From: a bacterium
GTDB taxonomy: Bacteria; Vulcanimicrobiota; Xenobia; Xenobiales; Xenobiaceae
Direction: 5' to 3'
NCBI GenBank assembly: GCA_022839105.1
Contig: JALHDH010000047.1
Coordinates: forward strand, 1 to 34,329
DNA: 34,329 nucleotides
Shown in pieces: positions 22,825 to 30,414 of the stretch; positions within the stretch are counted from its first letter, which is position 1, and each line of letters starts with the position of its first letter. The notes beneath the pieces were generated by a model. That model was given only the letters and a program-made list of their open reading frames with translations. It searched no databases and had not been told where the DNA came from. The position numbers and the translations under genes were made by a program.

Positions 22825-23843
22825 ATGAGCAAGGCAGACAAGACCTCACGTATCCTGGGCGCAGGCAACCTGCCTCCGGCCCGCCGTCGGAGGCTGAAGC
22901 GTCGCAATGGTGAGGCTTCAGGGCCCGAAGCCCGGGAAGCCTCGGAGGTCCTGGCGGCCCTGCCGGAGGAAGGCTCCGAGCCGGAACCCTCCGGTTTTGA
23001 GATCCTCTCGCTCGAGACGCTGGCCGAGAAGGTCATGCGCATGCGGGTCCGCGCCCCCCTGATCGCCCAGGAGCGCAAGCCCGGGCAGTTCATCCTCCTG
23101 CAGACCGACGTCGAGTATGGATTCCCCTCACCATCGCGGATGCGGACCCTCGGCAGGGATCGATCACGCTGATCTTCGGGGTGGTGGGCAAGACGACCCA
23201 GGAGCTGGCCAGCCTGAGGGTCGGAGACTCGCTTCCGGTCCTGGTGGGCCCGCTGGGCACGCCGACCCACATCGAGAAGTACGGTCGGGTGGTGGCCGTC
23301 GGGGGCGGGATCGGGGTGGCTCCGCTCCATCCAATCGTCGAGGGGATGAAGGCTGCCGGCAATCACCTGACGGTGATCGCCGGGGCCCGGACCCGGGAGC
23401 TGGTGATCCTGGAATCCGAGATGCGGGCCCTGGCCGATGACTATATCGTGGTCACCGACGACGGCTCGTACGGGCGCAAGGCCCTGGTCACCCAGCCCTT
23501 GAAGGAGTTGTGCGAGGGCCCCGAGCCCCCGGACCTGGTGATCGCCATCGGTCCTCCCATCATGATGAAGTTCTGCGCCGAGACGACGCGGCCTTACGGG
23601 GTGCGGACCCTGGTCAGCCTGAACACCATCATGGTGGACGGCACCGGGATGTGCGGCGGATGTCGGGTCAACGTGGGGGGCAAGACCCGTTTCGTGTGCG
23701 TCGACGGCCCCGAATTCGACGGTCATCAGGTCGATTTCGACAACATGATCGCTCGCCTGGGCGCCTATCGCGACCAGGAGAAGCGGGCCCGGGACCACGC
23801 CTGCCGCCTGCAGGCCCTGGCCGAGAAGAATCCCCACGCTTGA
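22825..23843 (+). pseudogene. nfnA: nfnA, NADH-dependent ferredoxin:NADP+ oxidoreductase small subunit, frameshifted
   Basis: The FAD/NAD(P)-binding, [2Fe-2S]-containing subunit (also called sulfide dehydrogenase beta) is split over two frames. The first part runs from ATG 22825 (GGAGG five bases upstream) through 'FEILSLETLAEKV' and 'KPGQFILLQTDVEYG', and in its own frame would stop at 23172. From ATT 23121 the family sequence 'IPLTIADADPRQGSITLIF' continues in the -1 frame to TGA 23843, with 'GGGIGVAPLHP' and the cluster motif 'GMCGGC'. Relatives read G-E-R-I-P-L-T here. The E and the FAD-contacting R are absent, which fits a 7-base deletion (or a 1-base loss). No canonical slippery site is seen. 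An unusual Arg/Glu-rich extension of about 57 residues precedes the domain. nfnB follows intact. Confidence 0.85.
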
Positions 23844-23865
23844 GAATCCGCTCGGAGGAAACCTG

Positions 23866-25476
23866 ATGCCCCGCTACGTCGAGGACCCCAACAAGTTGAA
23901 TGCCCGCGCGCGCGGTCTTTTGGAGGAGTTGCGCGAAAAGGGGACCCTGAAGATGAAGGAGCGCCTGGCGATCCCGGTCCAGAAGCCTCCCGTCCTGGAC
24001 CCCGGCGAGCGCTCGCGCTGGCAGGAGGAGGTCGAAAAGCCCCTGACCCCGGCCCAGGCCGTCCTGGAGAGCATGCGCTGCATCCAGTGCAAGAATCCGG
24101 CCTGCGTCAAAGGCTGCCCCGTGGCCATCGACATCCCCGAGTTCCTCCGGCTGACCGCCGAGGGCGATTTCGCCGCAGCCATCGAGGTGATCAAGCGCAC
24201 CAGCCTGCTGCCGGCCATCTGCGGAAGGGTCTGCCCGCAAGAGCGGCAGTGCCAGATGGATTGCGCCGTGGGCAAGAGCCTCAAGGACGTCGGACTGGCG
24301 GTGGCCATCGGCAAGGTCGAGCGCTTCCTGGCCGACTGGCAGCGCAACCAGGCCCAGGCCCCCATCCCCCGGGTCAAGCCTCCCTCGGGTCGCAAGGTCG
24401 CGGTGATCGGATCCGGCCCGGCCGGCCTGGTGGTCGCCGCGGACTGTCGTCGCGAGGGTCACCAGGTCACGCTCTTCGAGGCCTTCCACAAGCTTGGAGG
24501 CGTGCTGCGCTACGGGATCCCCGAGTTCCGCCTGCCCAAGGAGGTCGTGGATGCCGAGATCGACCTCCTGCGTCGGATGGGCGTCGAGTTCCGGACCAAC
24601 TTCGTGGTCGGACGCACCCGCAAGCTTCTGGACCTGATGGACAAGGATGGCTATGACGCGGTCTTCATCGGCAGTGGAGCCGGCCTTCCGGTCTTCACCG
24701 GCATGCCCGGCGAGGATCTGGTGGGCGTCTTCTCGGCCAACGAGTATTTGACCCGGGCCAACATGATGGGAGCCATCCATCCCGGTCGGACCGACACGCC
24801 GATGTTCTCCAGTCGTCGCACCGTGGTTCTGGGGGGCGGAAACGTGGCCATGGACGCCTGTCGCATGGCGCAACGCCTCGGCGCCGAGGAGGTGATCGTC
24901 CTGTATCGGCGGGGACGCGACGAGATGCCGGCGCGGGCCGAGGAGGTCGAGCACGCCATCGAGGAGGGGATCGAGATCCGCTTCCTGGAGAATGCCGTGG
25001 CGGTCCTGGGGGATGGCTCGGGCCGGGTCCGGGCGGTCACGGTCCAGCGCTACGCCCTGGGTGAGCCCGATGCCTCGGGCCGTCGGCGCCCGGTCCCCAT
25101 CGAGGGGGACACCTATGAGCTGCCGGCCGATGCCGTCCTGGTCGCCATCGGCAACAACTCCAATCCGCTGCTGACCTCGACGACCCCAGGGCTGGAGGTC
25201 AACGCCCGAGGGAATATCGTGGTCGATTCCGAGACCGGCCGCACCAGCCTGGAAAGGGTCTACGCGGGAGGGGACATCGTGTTGGGAGCGGCGACGGTGA
25301 TCCTGGCCATGGGCGAGGGGCGCCGGGCGGCCCGCTCGATCAACGAGATGCTGGCCCGCGAGGCGATCGAGGAGGCGGCCGACGCGCCCCGATCCCACGC
25401 GGCTCCCACGACGCACTGGGCACCCGGCCGCTTGCGCTGGCGTCGCCGGGCGCACGCGGGCCGACGGGGGTCCTGA
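23866..25476 (+). CDS. nfnB: NfnB / GltD-like glutamate-synthase-type oxidoreductase subunit
   Basis: The 536-residue protein carries N-terminal [4Fe-4S] cysteines C72, C75, C80 and C84 and a second set in 'CGRVCPQERQCQMDC'. The FAD fold starts at G182 ('GSGPAGL') and an NADPH fold carries 'VVLGGGNVAMDAC'. With NfnA it forms the bifurcating NADH-dependent ferredoxin:NADP+ oxidoreductase, which couples NADH and reduced ferredoxin to NADPH formation. The ATG at 23866 has GGAGG seven bases upstream, and the gene lies 22 bases after nfnA. A C-terminal tail of about 45 residues, rich in Arg, extends beyond the usual end ('GRRAARSINEML'). Because nfnA is broken in this sequence, the complex may be non-functional here unless the frameshift is an error. 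Confidence 0.9.
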   Translation: MPRYVEDPNKLNARARGLLEELREKGTLKMKERLAIPVQKPPVLDPGERSRWQEEVEKPLTPAQAVLESMRCIQCKNPACVKGCPVAIDIPEFLRLTAEGDFAAAIEVIKRTSLLPAICGRVCPQERQCQMDCAVGKSLKDVGLAVAIGKVERFLADWQRNQAQAPIPRVKPPSGRKVAVIGSGPAGLVVAADCRREGHQVTLFEAFHKLGGVLRYGIPEFRLPKEVVDAEIDLLRRMGVEFRTNFVVGRTRKLLDLMDKDGYDAVFIGSGAGLPVFTGMPGEDLVGVFSANEYLTRANMMGAIHPGRTDTPMFSSRRTVVLGGGNVAMDACRMAQRLGAEEVIVLYRRGRDEMPARAEEVEHAIEEGIEIRFLENAVAVLGDGSGRVRAVTVQRYALGEPDASGRRRPVPIEGDTYELPADAVLVAIGNNSNPLLTSTTPGLEVNARGNIVVDSETGRTSLERVYAGGDIVLGAATVILAMGEGRRAARSINEMLAREAIEEAADAPRSHAAPTTHWAPGRLRWRRRAHAGRRGS

Positions 25477-25541
25477 GCGGAGGGGGGGGAAGCCGCCGTC
25501 TGCGGCGAATCAGTCCGGAACCTCCGGAAGGTCGTGTCCTC

Positions 25542-26465
25542 ATGTCCAGAACCGCCATGCTCTGCACCTTCTTGCTGTGGTGGGCTCTGCTGATTCCTGC
25601 TCGGGCCCAGGGCGATTACAGCTATTACGTCGTGCGCGCCGGCGACACCGTCGAGTCGGTGGCTGCGGCCCATGGACTGGACCTCTTCACGGTGCTGGAG
25701 TGCAATTCCAGGCAGATCCTGGAGGGCAAGGGGCTCAGTCCGGGCATGATCCTGGTCCTGCCCTCCCCGGAGGCGGGGAAGTCCAGCCAGGCGGGTTCCA
25801 CCGCTCCTCCCTCGGCGGCAGCCACCGACGTCAGCTCGGGCCCGGTGCCTCCCGAGTCTGTGAGCCCTGCTCCGCCAACCTCCCGCACTTCGGTTCGCCC
25901 GGCTCCTTCGGGTGGCGGGGGGGTGGTCCGGAACTCGCAGGGCGTCCTGGCTGTTCGCGGCACCCCTTCCTTCCGCAACCGCCTGGTCGGCAGTGATGGC
26001 CGCACGGTCGAGATTCCCACCTATGTGCCACCGGTGGTCGAGGAACCCGAGGAAGAGGACTCGACCACCGGCCGGAGCAGCCTGGCCTCCCGTCGAGGGC
26101 GTCCGATCCGCGCGCTCCTGAGCTCCGCCCGGCGCTACCTGGGAGTCCCCTACGTCTGGGGCGGGGAGGATCCTTCCGGGTTCGATTGCTCGGGCTACGT
26201 GCAGTACCTCTTCGGGCTGTACGGAGTGCGCCTTCCCCGCACCGCGGACGTGCAGTTCGCCGCGGGCCGTCCCGTGGCCCGCGGCCAGGAACAGCCGGGA
26301 GACCTGGTCTTCTTTGAAACCTATGCGCCGGGGGCTTCCCACGTCGGCGTCTACCTGGGCCAGGGATCCTTCATCCACGCCTCCTCGGTGGGTTTCGTCC
26401 GGATCAGCAGCCTGGAAGAGGACTACTTCTCGGCCCGTTACCTGGGGGCCCGGAGATTCTTCTGA
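25542..26465 (+). CDS. Secreted LysM-NlpC/P60 peptidoglycan hydrolase
   Basis: The 307-residue protein has a signal peptide (about 1-22), a LysM domain (about 27-74), a Pro/Ser-rich linker (80-180) and a C-terminal NlpC/P60 domain (about 187-307). The catalytic cysteine is C216 in 'GFDCSGYV'. H267 ('SHVGVYLG') and H279 ('FIHAS') complete the typical triad. It should bind glycan through LysM and cleave a gamma-D-Glu-DAP-type peptide bond in the stem peptide. The ATG at 25542 is preceded by a GGAAGG about ten bases upstream. The gene is 65 bases after nfnB and may not share its control. Confidence 0.92.
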   Translation: MSRTAMLCTFLLWWALLIPARAQGDYSYYVVRAGDTVESVAAAHGLDLFTVLECNSRQILEGKGLSPGMILVLPSPEAGKSSQAGSTAPPSAAATDVSSGPVPPESVSPAPPTSRTSVRPAPSGGGGVVRNSQGVLAVRGTPSFRNRLVGSDGRTVEIPTYVPPVVEEPEEEDSTTGRSSLASRRGRPIRALLSSARRYLGVPYVWGGEDPSGFDCSGYVQYLFGLYGVRLPRTADVQFAAGRPVARGQEQPGDLVFFETYAPGASHVGVYLGQGSFIHASSVGFVRISSLEEDYFSARYLGARRFF

Positions 26466-26564
26466 GAGACGGTGTGAAGGCCGAAGTCCCAGGCCCTCCC
26501 TCCCTTCCTGCGCATCTTCCGGTTTGACGTGTCCAGCGGGCCGCCTTCGGGTCAGCCCCTTGCC

Positions 26565-26593
26565 TTGAAGGTTTGGATATACCTGGATATACT
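26565..26593 (+). promoter_or_regulatory. Promoter with overlapping 10-bp direct repeat, leaderless regulator gene
   Basis: TTGAAG at 26565-26570 and TATACT at 26588-26593 are separated by 17 bases. The expected start is at about 26600, the A of the ATG, and there is no ribosome binding site. The 9-base sequence TGGATATAC occurs twice (26574-26582 and 26584-26592), exactly one helical turn apart, and the second copy overlaps the -10. This suggests an autoregulatory operator for the encoded MerR-type or Crp-type domain. Confidence 0.65.
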
Positions 26594-26599
26594 CCCAGC

Positions 26600-27487
26600 A
26601 TGCGATTCTACACCTGCAGCGAGGCGGCGGGCCTGCTGGGCATCAGCCGCAACACCCTCCTGCGCTGGTTCCGCGAGGGTCGGATCGGCGCGGTTTCGCG
26701 GGATCGGCGCGGTTGGCGCTCGTTCACCGAGGCCGATCTGGACAGGATCCGGCGCGAGTTGGGAAGCCCGGCCTCCACGCCCCCCGCAGGCGTCGACTCG
26801 CAGCGCTGGTCCCGGGTCTGCGGGTGGCTGCGGCAGGTGCCCGCCTTCCGGAGCCTGTCAGAGGCGATCCTCTCGGAAATGGCGGCCAGCGCCCGGTTCA
26901 AAGGCTTCCTTCCAGGCCAGACCCTCTTCTCGCCGGGGGAGCGCTGCCTGGGGCTCCCGGTCCTGGTCAAGGGAAGGGTTCGCCTCTACCGGGTCACTGA
27001 AGGTGGGCGCGAGCAGACGCTGGCCGTGGTCACCCCCTGTCAGACTTTGGGCGAGACCTCGCTGTTCCGGCCCGACGGCCAGTATTCCTCGAATGCCACC
27101 TGCCTGGAGGGCAGCACCCTGCTGATCCTCCCCCAGAGCCGGCTTCGCGAGGTCCTGGCCCAGTCTCCCGAGCTCTCCTGGAACCTGCTGTCCTCCTTCA
27201 GCCAGCGCGTCGAGGCCCTGGAGGCCCGGATCGAGGAGATGGCGCTACTCAGCCTGGAACAGCGCCTGGCGCGCCATCTGACGGAACTGGCCCGCTCGGG
27301 CACGGCACTGGAAGCCGGGGGCATCCGGATCGAGCTGACCATGTCCACCGCCGATCTGGCCTCCCTTCTGGGGGGGGCTCGCGAGAGCCTGAGTCGGGCC
27401 ATGATGCGCTTCCGACGAGAGGGATGGATCCAGGGGCAGGGGCGGCAACTGGTGCTGCTGGAACCCGAAACCCTGGCCCATCTGTGA
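26600..27487 (+). CDS. MerR-type HTH fused to a Crp/Fnr-family regulator
   Basis: The 295-residue protein has an N-terminal MerR/excisionase-type winged helix (about 3-50: 'TCSEAAGLLGISRNTLLRWF', then 'FTEADLDRI') and a short linker. A cyclic-nucleotide-binding-type beta barrel (about 79-185, with 'GETSLF') leads into a dimer helix (about 190-225) and a C-terminal Crp winged helix (about 245-290: 'STADLASLLGGARESLSRAM'). Two distinct DNA-binding domains flank a sensory barrel. Cysteines (C6, C74, C116, C147, C168) are scattered and do not match the FNR iron-sulphur pattern. ATG 26600 is chosen from the -10 position. A ferredoxin gene follows 137 bases downstream, so a redox role is possible but unproven. 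Confidence 0.85.
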   Translation: MRFYTCSEAAGLLGISRNTLLRWFREGRIGAVSRDRRGWRSFTEADLDRIRRELGSPASTPPAGVDSQRWSRVCGWLRQVPAFRSLSEAILSEMAASARFKGFLPGQTLFSPGERCLGLPVLVKGRVRLYRVTEGGREQTLAVVTPCQTLGETSLFRPDGQYSSNATCLEGSTLLILPQSRLREVLAQSPELSWNLLSSFSQRVEALEARIEEMALLSLEQRLARHLTELARSGTALEAGGIRIELTMSTADLASLLGGARESLSRAMMRFRREGWIQGQGRQLVLLEPETLAHL

Positions 27488-27624
27488 GGTTCATCCGGAC
27501 AGGAATCACTGCAAGTGGCTCGGGGAAGTGGCATCCTGCCCCTGTTGAACCTGGAGTCGCCTGCCTTTTGGACCGGTGCGATCCCGGGGAAATCCAATCC
27601 GCTCCGCCTGAAGAGGAGGATCCC

Positions 27625-27864
27625 ATGCCCCACGTCATCACCGAGCCCTGCATCGGAGTCAAGGACACGGCCTGCACCGAGGTCTGCCCTGTGGATGCCA
27701 TCCACGGCACCGAGGAGTCCGAGCAGTACTTCATCAACCCCGATGAGTGCATCGACTGCGGCGCCTGCACCTCCGTGTGCCCCGTGGAAGCCATCTTCCC
27801 GGAGGAGGACCTCCCCGAGAACATGAAGCACTTCGCGGCCAAGAACGCGGCCTTCTACAAGTAG
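27625..27864 (+). CDS. 7Fe ferredoxin ([3Fe-4S][4Fe-4S])
   Basis: The 79-residue protein has cysteines C9, C17, C21, C42, C45, C48 and C52 spaced as in the FdxA-type 7Fe ferredoxins. C9, C17 and C52 fit the [3Fe-4S] cluster; C21, C42, C45 and C48 fit the [4Fe-4S] cluster. It is a soluble low-potential electron carrier. ATG 27625 has GGAGG five bases upstream. NfnA/NfnB in the same window use reduced ferredoxin, so a functional link is plausible. It may be controlled by the upstream regulator, but no Crp-like palindrome was found in the 137-base gap. Confidence 0.95.
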   Translation: MPHVITEPCIGVKDTACTEVCPVDAIHGTEESEQYFINPDECIDCGACTSVCPVEAIFPEEDLPENMKHFAAKNAAFYK

Positions 27865-27911
27865 GTTCGGGAGGGAGCTCGGGAACGGGCTCACCTCCCC
27901 CTCCACCAGAT

Positions 27912-27936
27912 CGGCCCCGGTCCACGACCGGGGCCG
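27912..27936 (+). terminator. Hairpin terminator after the ferredoxin gene
   Basis: A 10-base perfect stem (27912-27921 with 27927-27936) has loop CCACG and lies 47 bases after the ferredoxin stop. It lies between converging ferredoxin and metF genes and can serve both. A smaller hairpin (27958-27972) overlaps the end of metF. Confidence 0.7.
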
Positions 27937-27971
27937 TCTGCTTCGGCGGACTCTCGTAGAGAGGCCCTCTC

Positions 27972-28889
27972 TCAGGGGGAGGGCGGCTTGGCGGTGGGGG
28001 AGGTCTGCAGCCCCAGGACCCGGCACAGGGCCCAGGTCAACTCGGCCCGGTTCATCGTGAAGAAGTGGAAGTTCCTGACTCCGGCCCGGCTCAGGAGCAG
28101 GCACTGGCTGGCAGCCACCTGCATGGCCAGCAGGTTGCGGATCTCAGGGATATCGTCAAGCCCCTCGAAGAGCCGGTTGAGCCAGTCGGGCACGGTGGCT
28201 CCGCAGGTCCGGCTGAAGCGGATCAGCGTGGCCACGCTGGTCACCGGCAGGATCCCCGGGACGATCGGGATCTCGATGCCTGCCGCCGAGGCCCGATCCA
28301 GGAATCGGAAGTACAGGTCGACATCGAAGAAATACTGGGTGATGGCCCGGGTGGCCCCGGCATCGATCTTGCGCTTGAGGTTCTCGAGTTCCACCTCGAT
28401 CGAACCCGTCTCGGGGTGCCCCTCGGGGAAGGTGGCCACCGAGATCTCGAAATCGGCCAGGTCCTTGAGACCTCGGACCAGGTCGCTGGCATGGGCATAG
28501 CCCGCGGGGTGGGGCTCATAGACTCCCGTCTCGGGCGGCGGATCGCCCCGCAGGGCCACCAGGTGTCGGACTCCGGCCTCCCAGTAACCCCGGGCCACCT
28601 GGTCGACCTCCTCGCGTGAGGCCCCGACGCAGGTCAGGTGCGCGGCGGGGGTGAGCCGGGTCTGGGCCAGGATCCGACGGACCGTGCCGTGGGTCCGCTC
28701 CCGGGTGGACCCGCCTGCGCCATAGGTGACCGAGACGAAGGCCGGGTCCAGAGGCTCGAGGCGCACGATGGCCTCCCAGAGACGGGCCTCGGCCTCGGGG
28801 GTCTTGGGCGGGAAGAACTCGAAGGAGACCTGGGGCGGGTTGGTTCCAAAGAACTCCCTGAGCTCGGCAATCTCCAGAATCCTTCTCAA
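27972..28889 (-). CDS. metF: Methylenetetrahydrofolate reductase
   Basis: This 305-residue TIM-barrel protein matches MetF length (about 290-300). Family signatures include 'SFEFFPPKT' near residue 18, 'FVSVTYGAGGS', 'ALRGDPP', 'ITQYFFD' and 'PGILPV'. It reduces 5,10-methylenetetrahydrofolate to 5-methyltetrahydrofolate using FAD, for methionine synthesis or one-carbon flow. The TTG start at 28889 is chosen because GGAGG lies eight bases upstream and no closer ATG or GTG precedes the conserved segment. It is divergent from the M16 peptidase pair. A weak TGGACT-17-TAGCCT promoter-like pair lies about 60-100 bases upstream but is not convincing. Confidence 0.93.
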   Translation of the reverse strand: MRRILEIAELREFFGTNPPQVSFEFFPPKTPEAEARLWEAIVRLEPLDPAFVSVTYGAGGSTRERTHGTVRRILAQTRLTPAAHLTCVGASREEVDQVARGYWEAGVRHLVALRGDPPPETGVYEPHPAGYAHASDLVRGLKDLADFEISVATFPEGHPETGSIEVELENLKRKIDAGATRAITQYFFDVDLYFRFLDRASAAGIEIPIVPGILPVTSVATLIRFSRTCGATVPDWLNRLFEGLDDIPEIRNLLAMQVAASQCLLLSRAGVRNFHFFTMNRAELTWALCRVLGLQTSPTAKPPSP

Positions 28890-29067
28890 ACCAGCGGCCT
28901 CCAGGGGAAAACAAATCGGCCCTGGCCCGGATCGGACCGGCAGGCCCTCGCCGCAGGCTAACACATCGGCCCGAGCCAGTCCAGGGCGGCGGCGGGGCCT
29001 GAATCCGCGCGGGGGAGTCTCCTGGGCCCGCGGCGAAGACGGGCCAATCCGTTCCCGGAGGAAGCCC

Positions 29068-30414
29068 ATGTTCCGCAGGATCCTGTGCAGCCTGGCCCTG
29101 GCCTGGCTGCTGGCCGGACCGATCCTGGCCCAACCCCAGGAAGGCCTCTCGGTCGAGTACACCCAGTTCACCCTGCCCAACGGTCTCAACGTGATCCTCC
29201 ACGAGGATCGCACGGTGCCGGTGGTCCACACCAACCTGTGGTACCTGGTCGGCTCCGCCAATGAGAGGCCTGGAAGGACGGGCTTCGCCCATCTCTTCGA
29301 GCACCTGATGTTCGAGGGATCCGGGCACGTCGGGGAGGGAGAGTTCGACACGCTCCTGGAAGGGGTCGGGGGCAACAACAACGCCTCGACCTCCCAGGAC
29401 CGGACGAACTACTACATCTCGGTCCCCTCCAACGCCCTGGAACTCGCGCTCTTCCTGGAATCCGATCGGATGGGCCATCTCTTGAAGTCCATCTCGCCGG
29501 ACATCGTCGAGAGTCAACGCGACGTGGTCAAGAACGAGATGCGCCAGAGCTACCTCAACCGGCCCTATGGTCGGGTCTGGCTGGAGCTGCCGGGTCTGCT
29601 CTACCCGTCCGGGCACCCCTACAGTTGGCCCGTGATCGGTTCGATGGAGGACCTCTCCGCCGCCGGTTTCCGCGACGTCACCGATTTCTTCCGGCGCTAC
29701 TACGTTCCCAACAACGCCAGCCTGGTGGTGGCCGGCGACATCGACCCGGTCCGGACCCGGGCCCTGGTGGAGAAATGGTTCTCGGATGTCCAGCCTGGAG
29801 AGCCGGTCACGCCCCTGGGCGCCCCGAGCGTCGCGCTCCACGAGGTGCGCCGCAAGACCCTCACCGACAAGGTCGAATTGCCCCTGCGGGTGATCGCCTG
29901 GCACACTCCGGCCATCCTCACGCCCGGGGATGCCGAGATGGACCTGGTGGCCTCGGTCCTGACGGGAAACAAGAACTCCAGGCTCTACCGACGCCTGGTC
30001 CACGAGATGCAGATCGCCCAGCAGGTCTCGGCCTCCCAGCTCAGCCAGCGATTGGGCTCTGTCTTCGTGATCCAGTTCATCCCCCGTCCCGGACACACCC
30101 TGGACGAGGTCCAGAAGGTGATCGAGGAAGAGTTGGAGCTTCTCCGCCGCGAACCCCCCAGGCCCCAGGAACTCCAGCGCACCCTCAACGGTTTGGAGGC
30201 CTCGTACCTCAAGGCCCTCGAGAGGACCTCCTCGAAGGCCGATCAGTTGAACGCCTACTCCATGTACACCGGGAACCCCGACTACTTTGAAGAGGACCTG
30301 GCACGCTACCGGGCCATCGGACCGGAGGACCTCAGCTCGGCGGTCCGACGCTTCCTGCCCTCCGACCGTCGGGTGGAGCTCACCGTGTTGCCCGAGCAGG
30401 AGGACTCCAAGTGA
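29068..30414 (+). CDS. M16 family zinc peptidase, active subunit
   Basis: The 448-residue protein has a signal peptide (about 1-21). The inverted zinc motif HxxEH is H75-L-F-E78-H79, with the third ligand E157 in 'VVKNE', 78 residues on as usual for M16. The Asn-rich 'GGNNNAST' loop is typical of active M16 peptidases. It should degrade peptides in the periplasm as a dimer with the next gene product. The ATG at 29068 has GGAGG six bases upstream. The last four bases overlap the following gene. Confidence 0.93.
   Translation: MFRRILCSLALAWLLAGPILAQPQEGLSVEYTQFTLPNGLNVILHEDRTVPVVHTNLWYLVGSANERPGRTGFAHLFEHLMFEGSGHVGEGEFDTLLEGVGGNNNASTSQDRTNYYISVPSNALELALFLESDRMGHLLKSISPDIVESQRDVVKNEMRQSYLNRPYGRVWLELPGLLYPSGHPYSWPVIGSMEDLSAAGFRDVTDFFRRYYVPNNASLVVAGDIDPVRTRALVEKWFSDVQPGEPVTPLGAPSVALHEVRRKTLTDKVELPLRVIAWHTPAILTPGDAEMDLVASVLTGNKNSRLYRRLVHEMQIAQQVSASQLSQRLGSVFVIQFIPRPGHTLDEVQKVIEEELELLRREPPRPQELQRTLNGLEASYLKALERTSSKADQLNAYSMYTGNPDYFEEDLARYRAIGPEDLSSAVRRFLPSDRRVELTVLPEQEDSK

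Noticed and set aside
23101..23130. Programmed -1 frameshift in nfnA
   Set aside because: No X-XXY-YYZ heptamer is present at the junction, and two conserved residues are also missing. Deletion or an assembly error explains it better.
23668..25455. A 595-codon open frame on the minus strand opposite nfnB
   Set aside because: The nfnB iron-sulphur, FAD and NADPH motifs lie on the plus strand. The minus frame has no recognisable domain.
28960..28995. Promoter pair TGGACT-17-TAGCCT for metF on the minus strand
   Set aside because: Only the outer bases of the -10 match and the -35 matches at four of six. It is not better than chance in this sequence.
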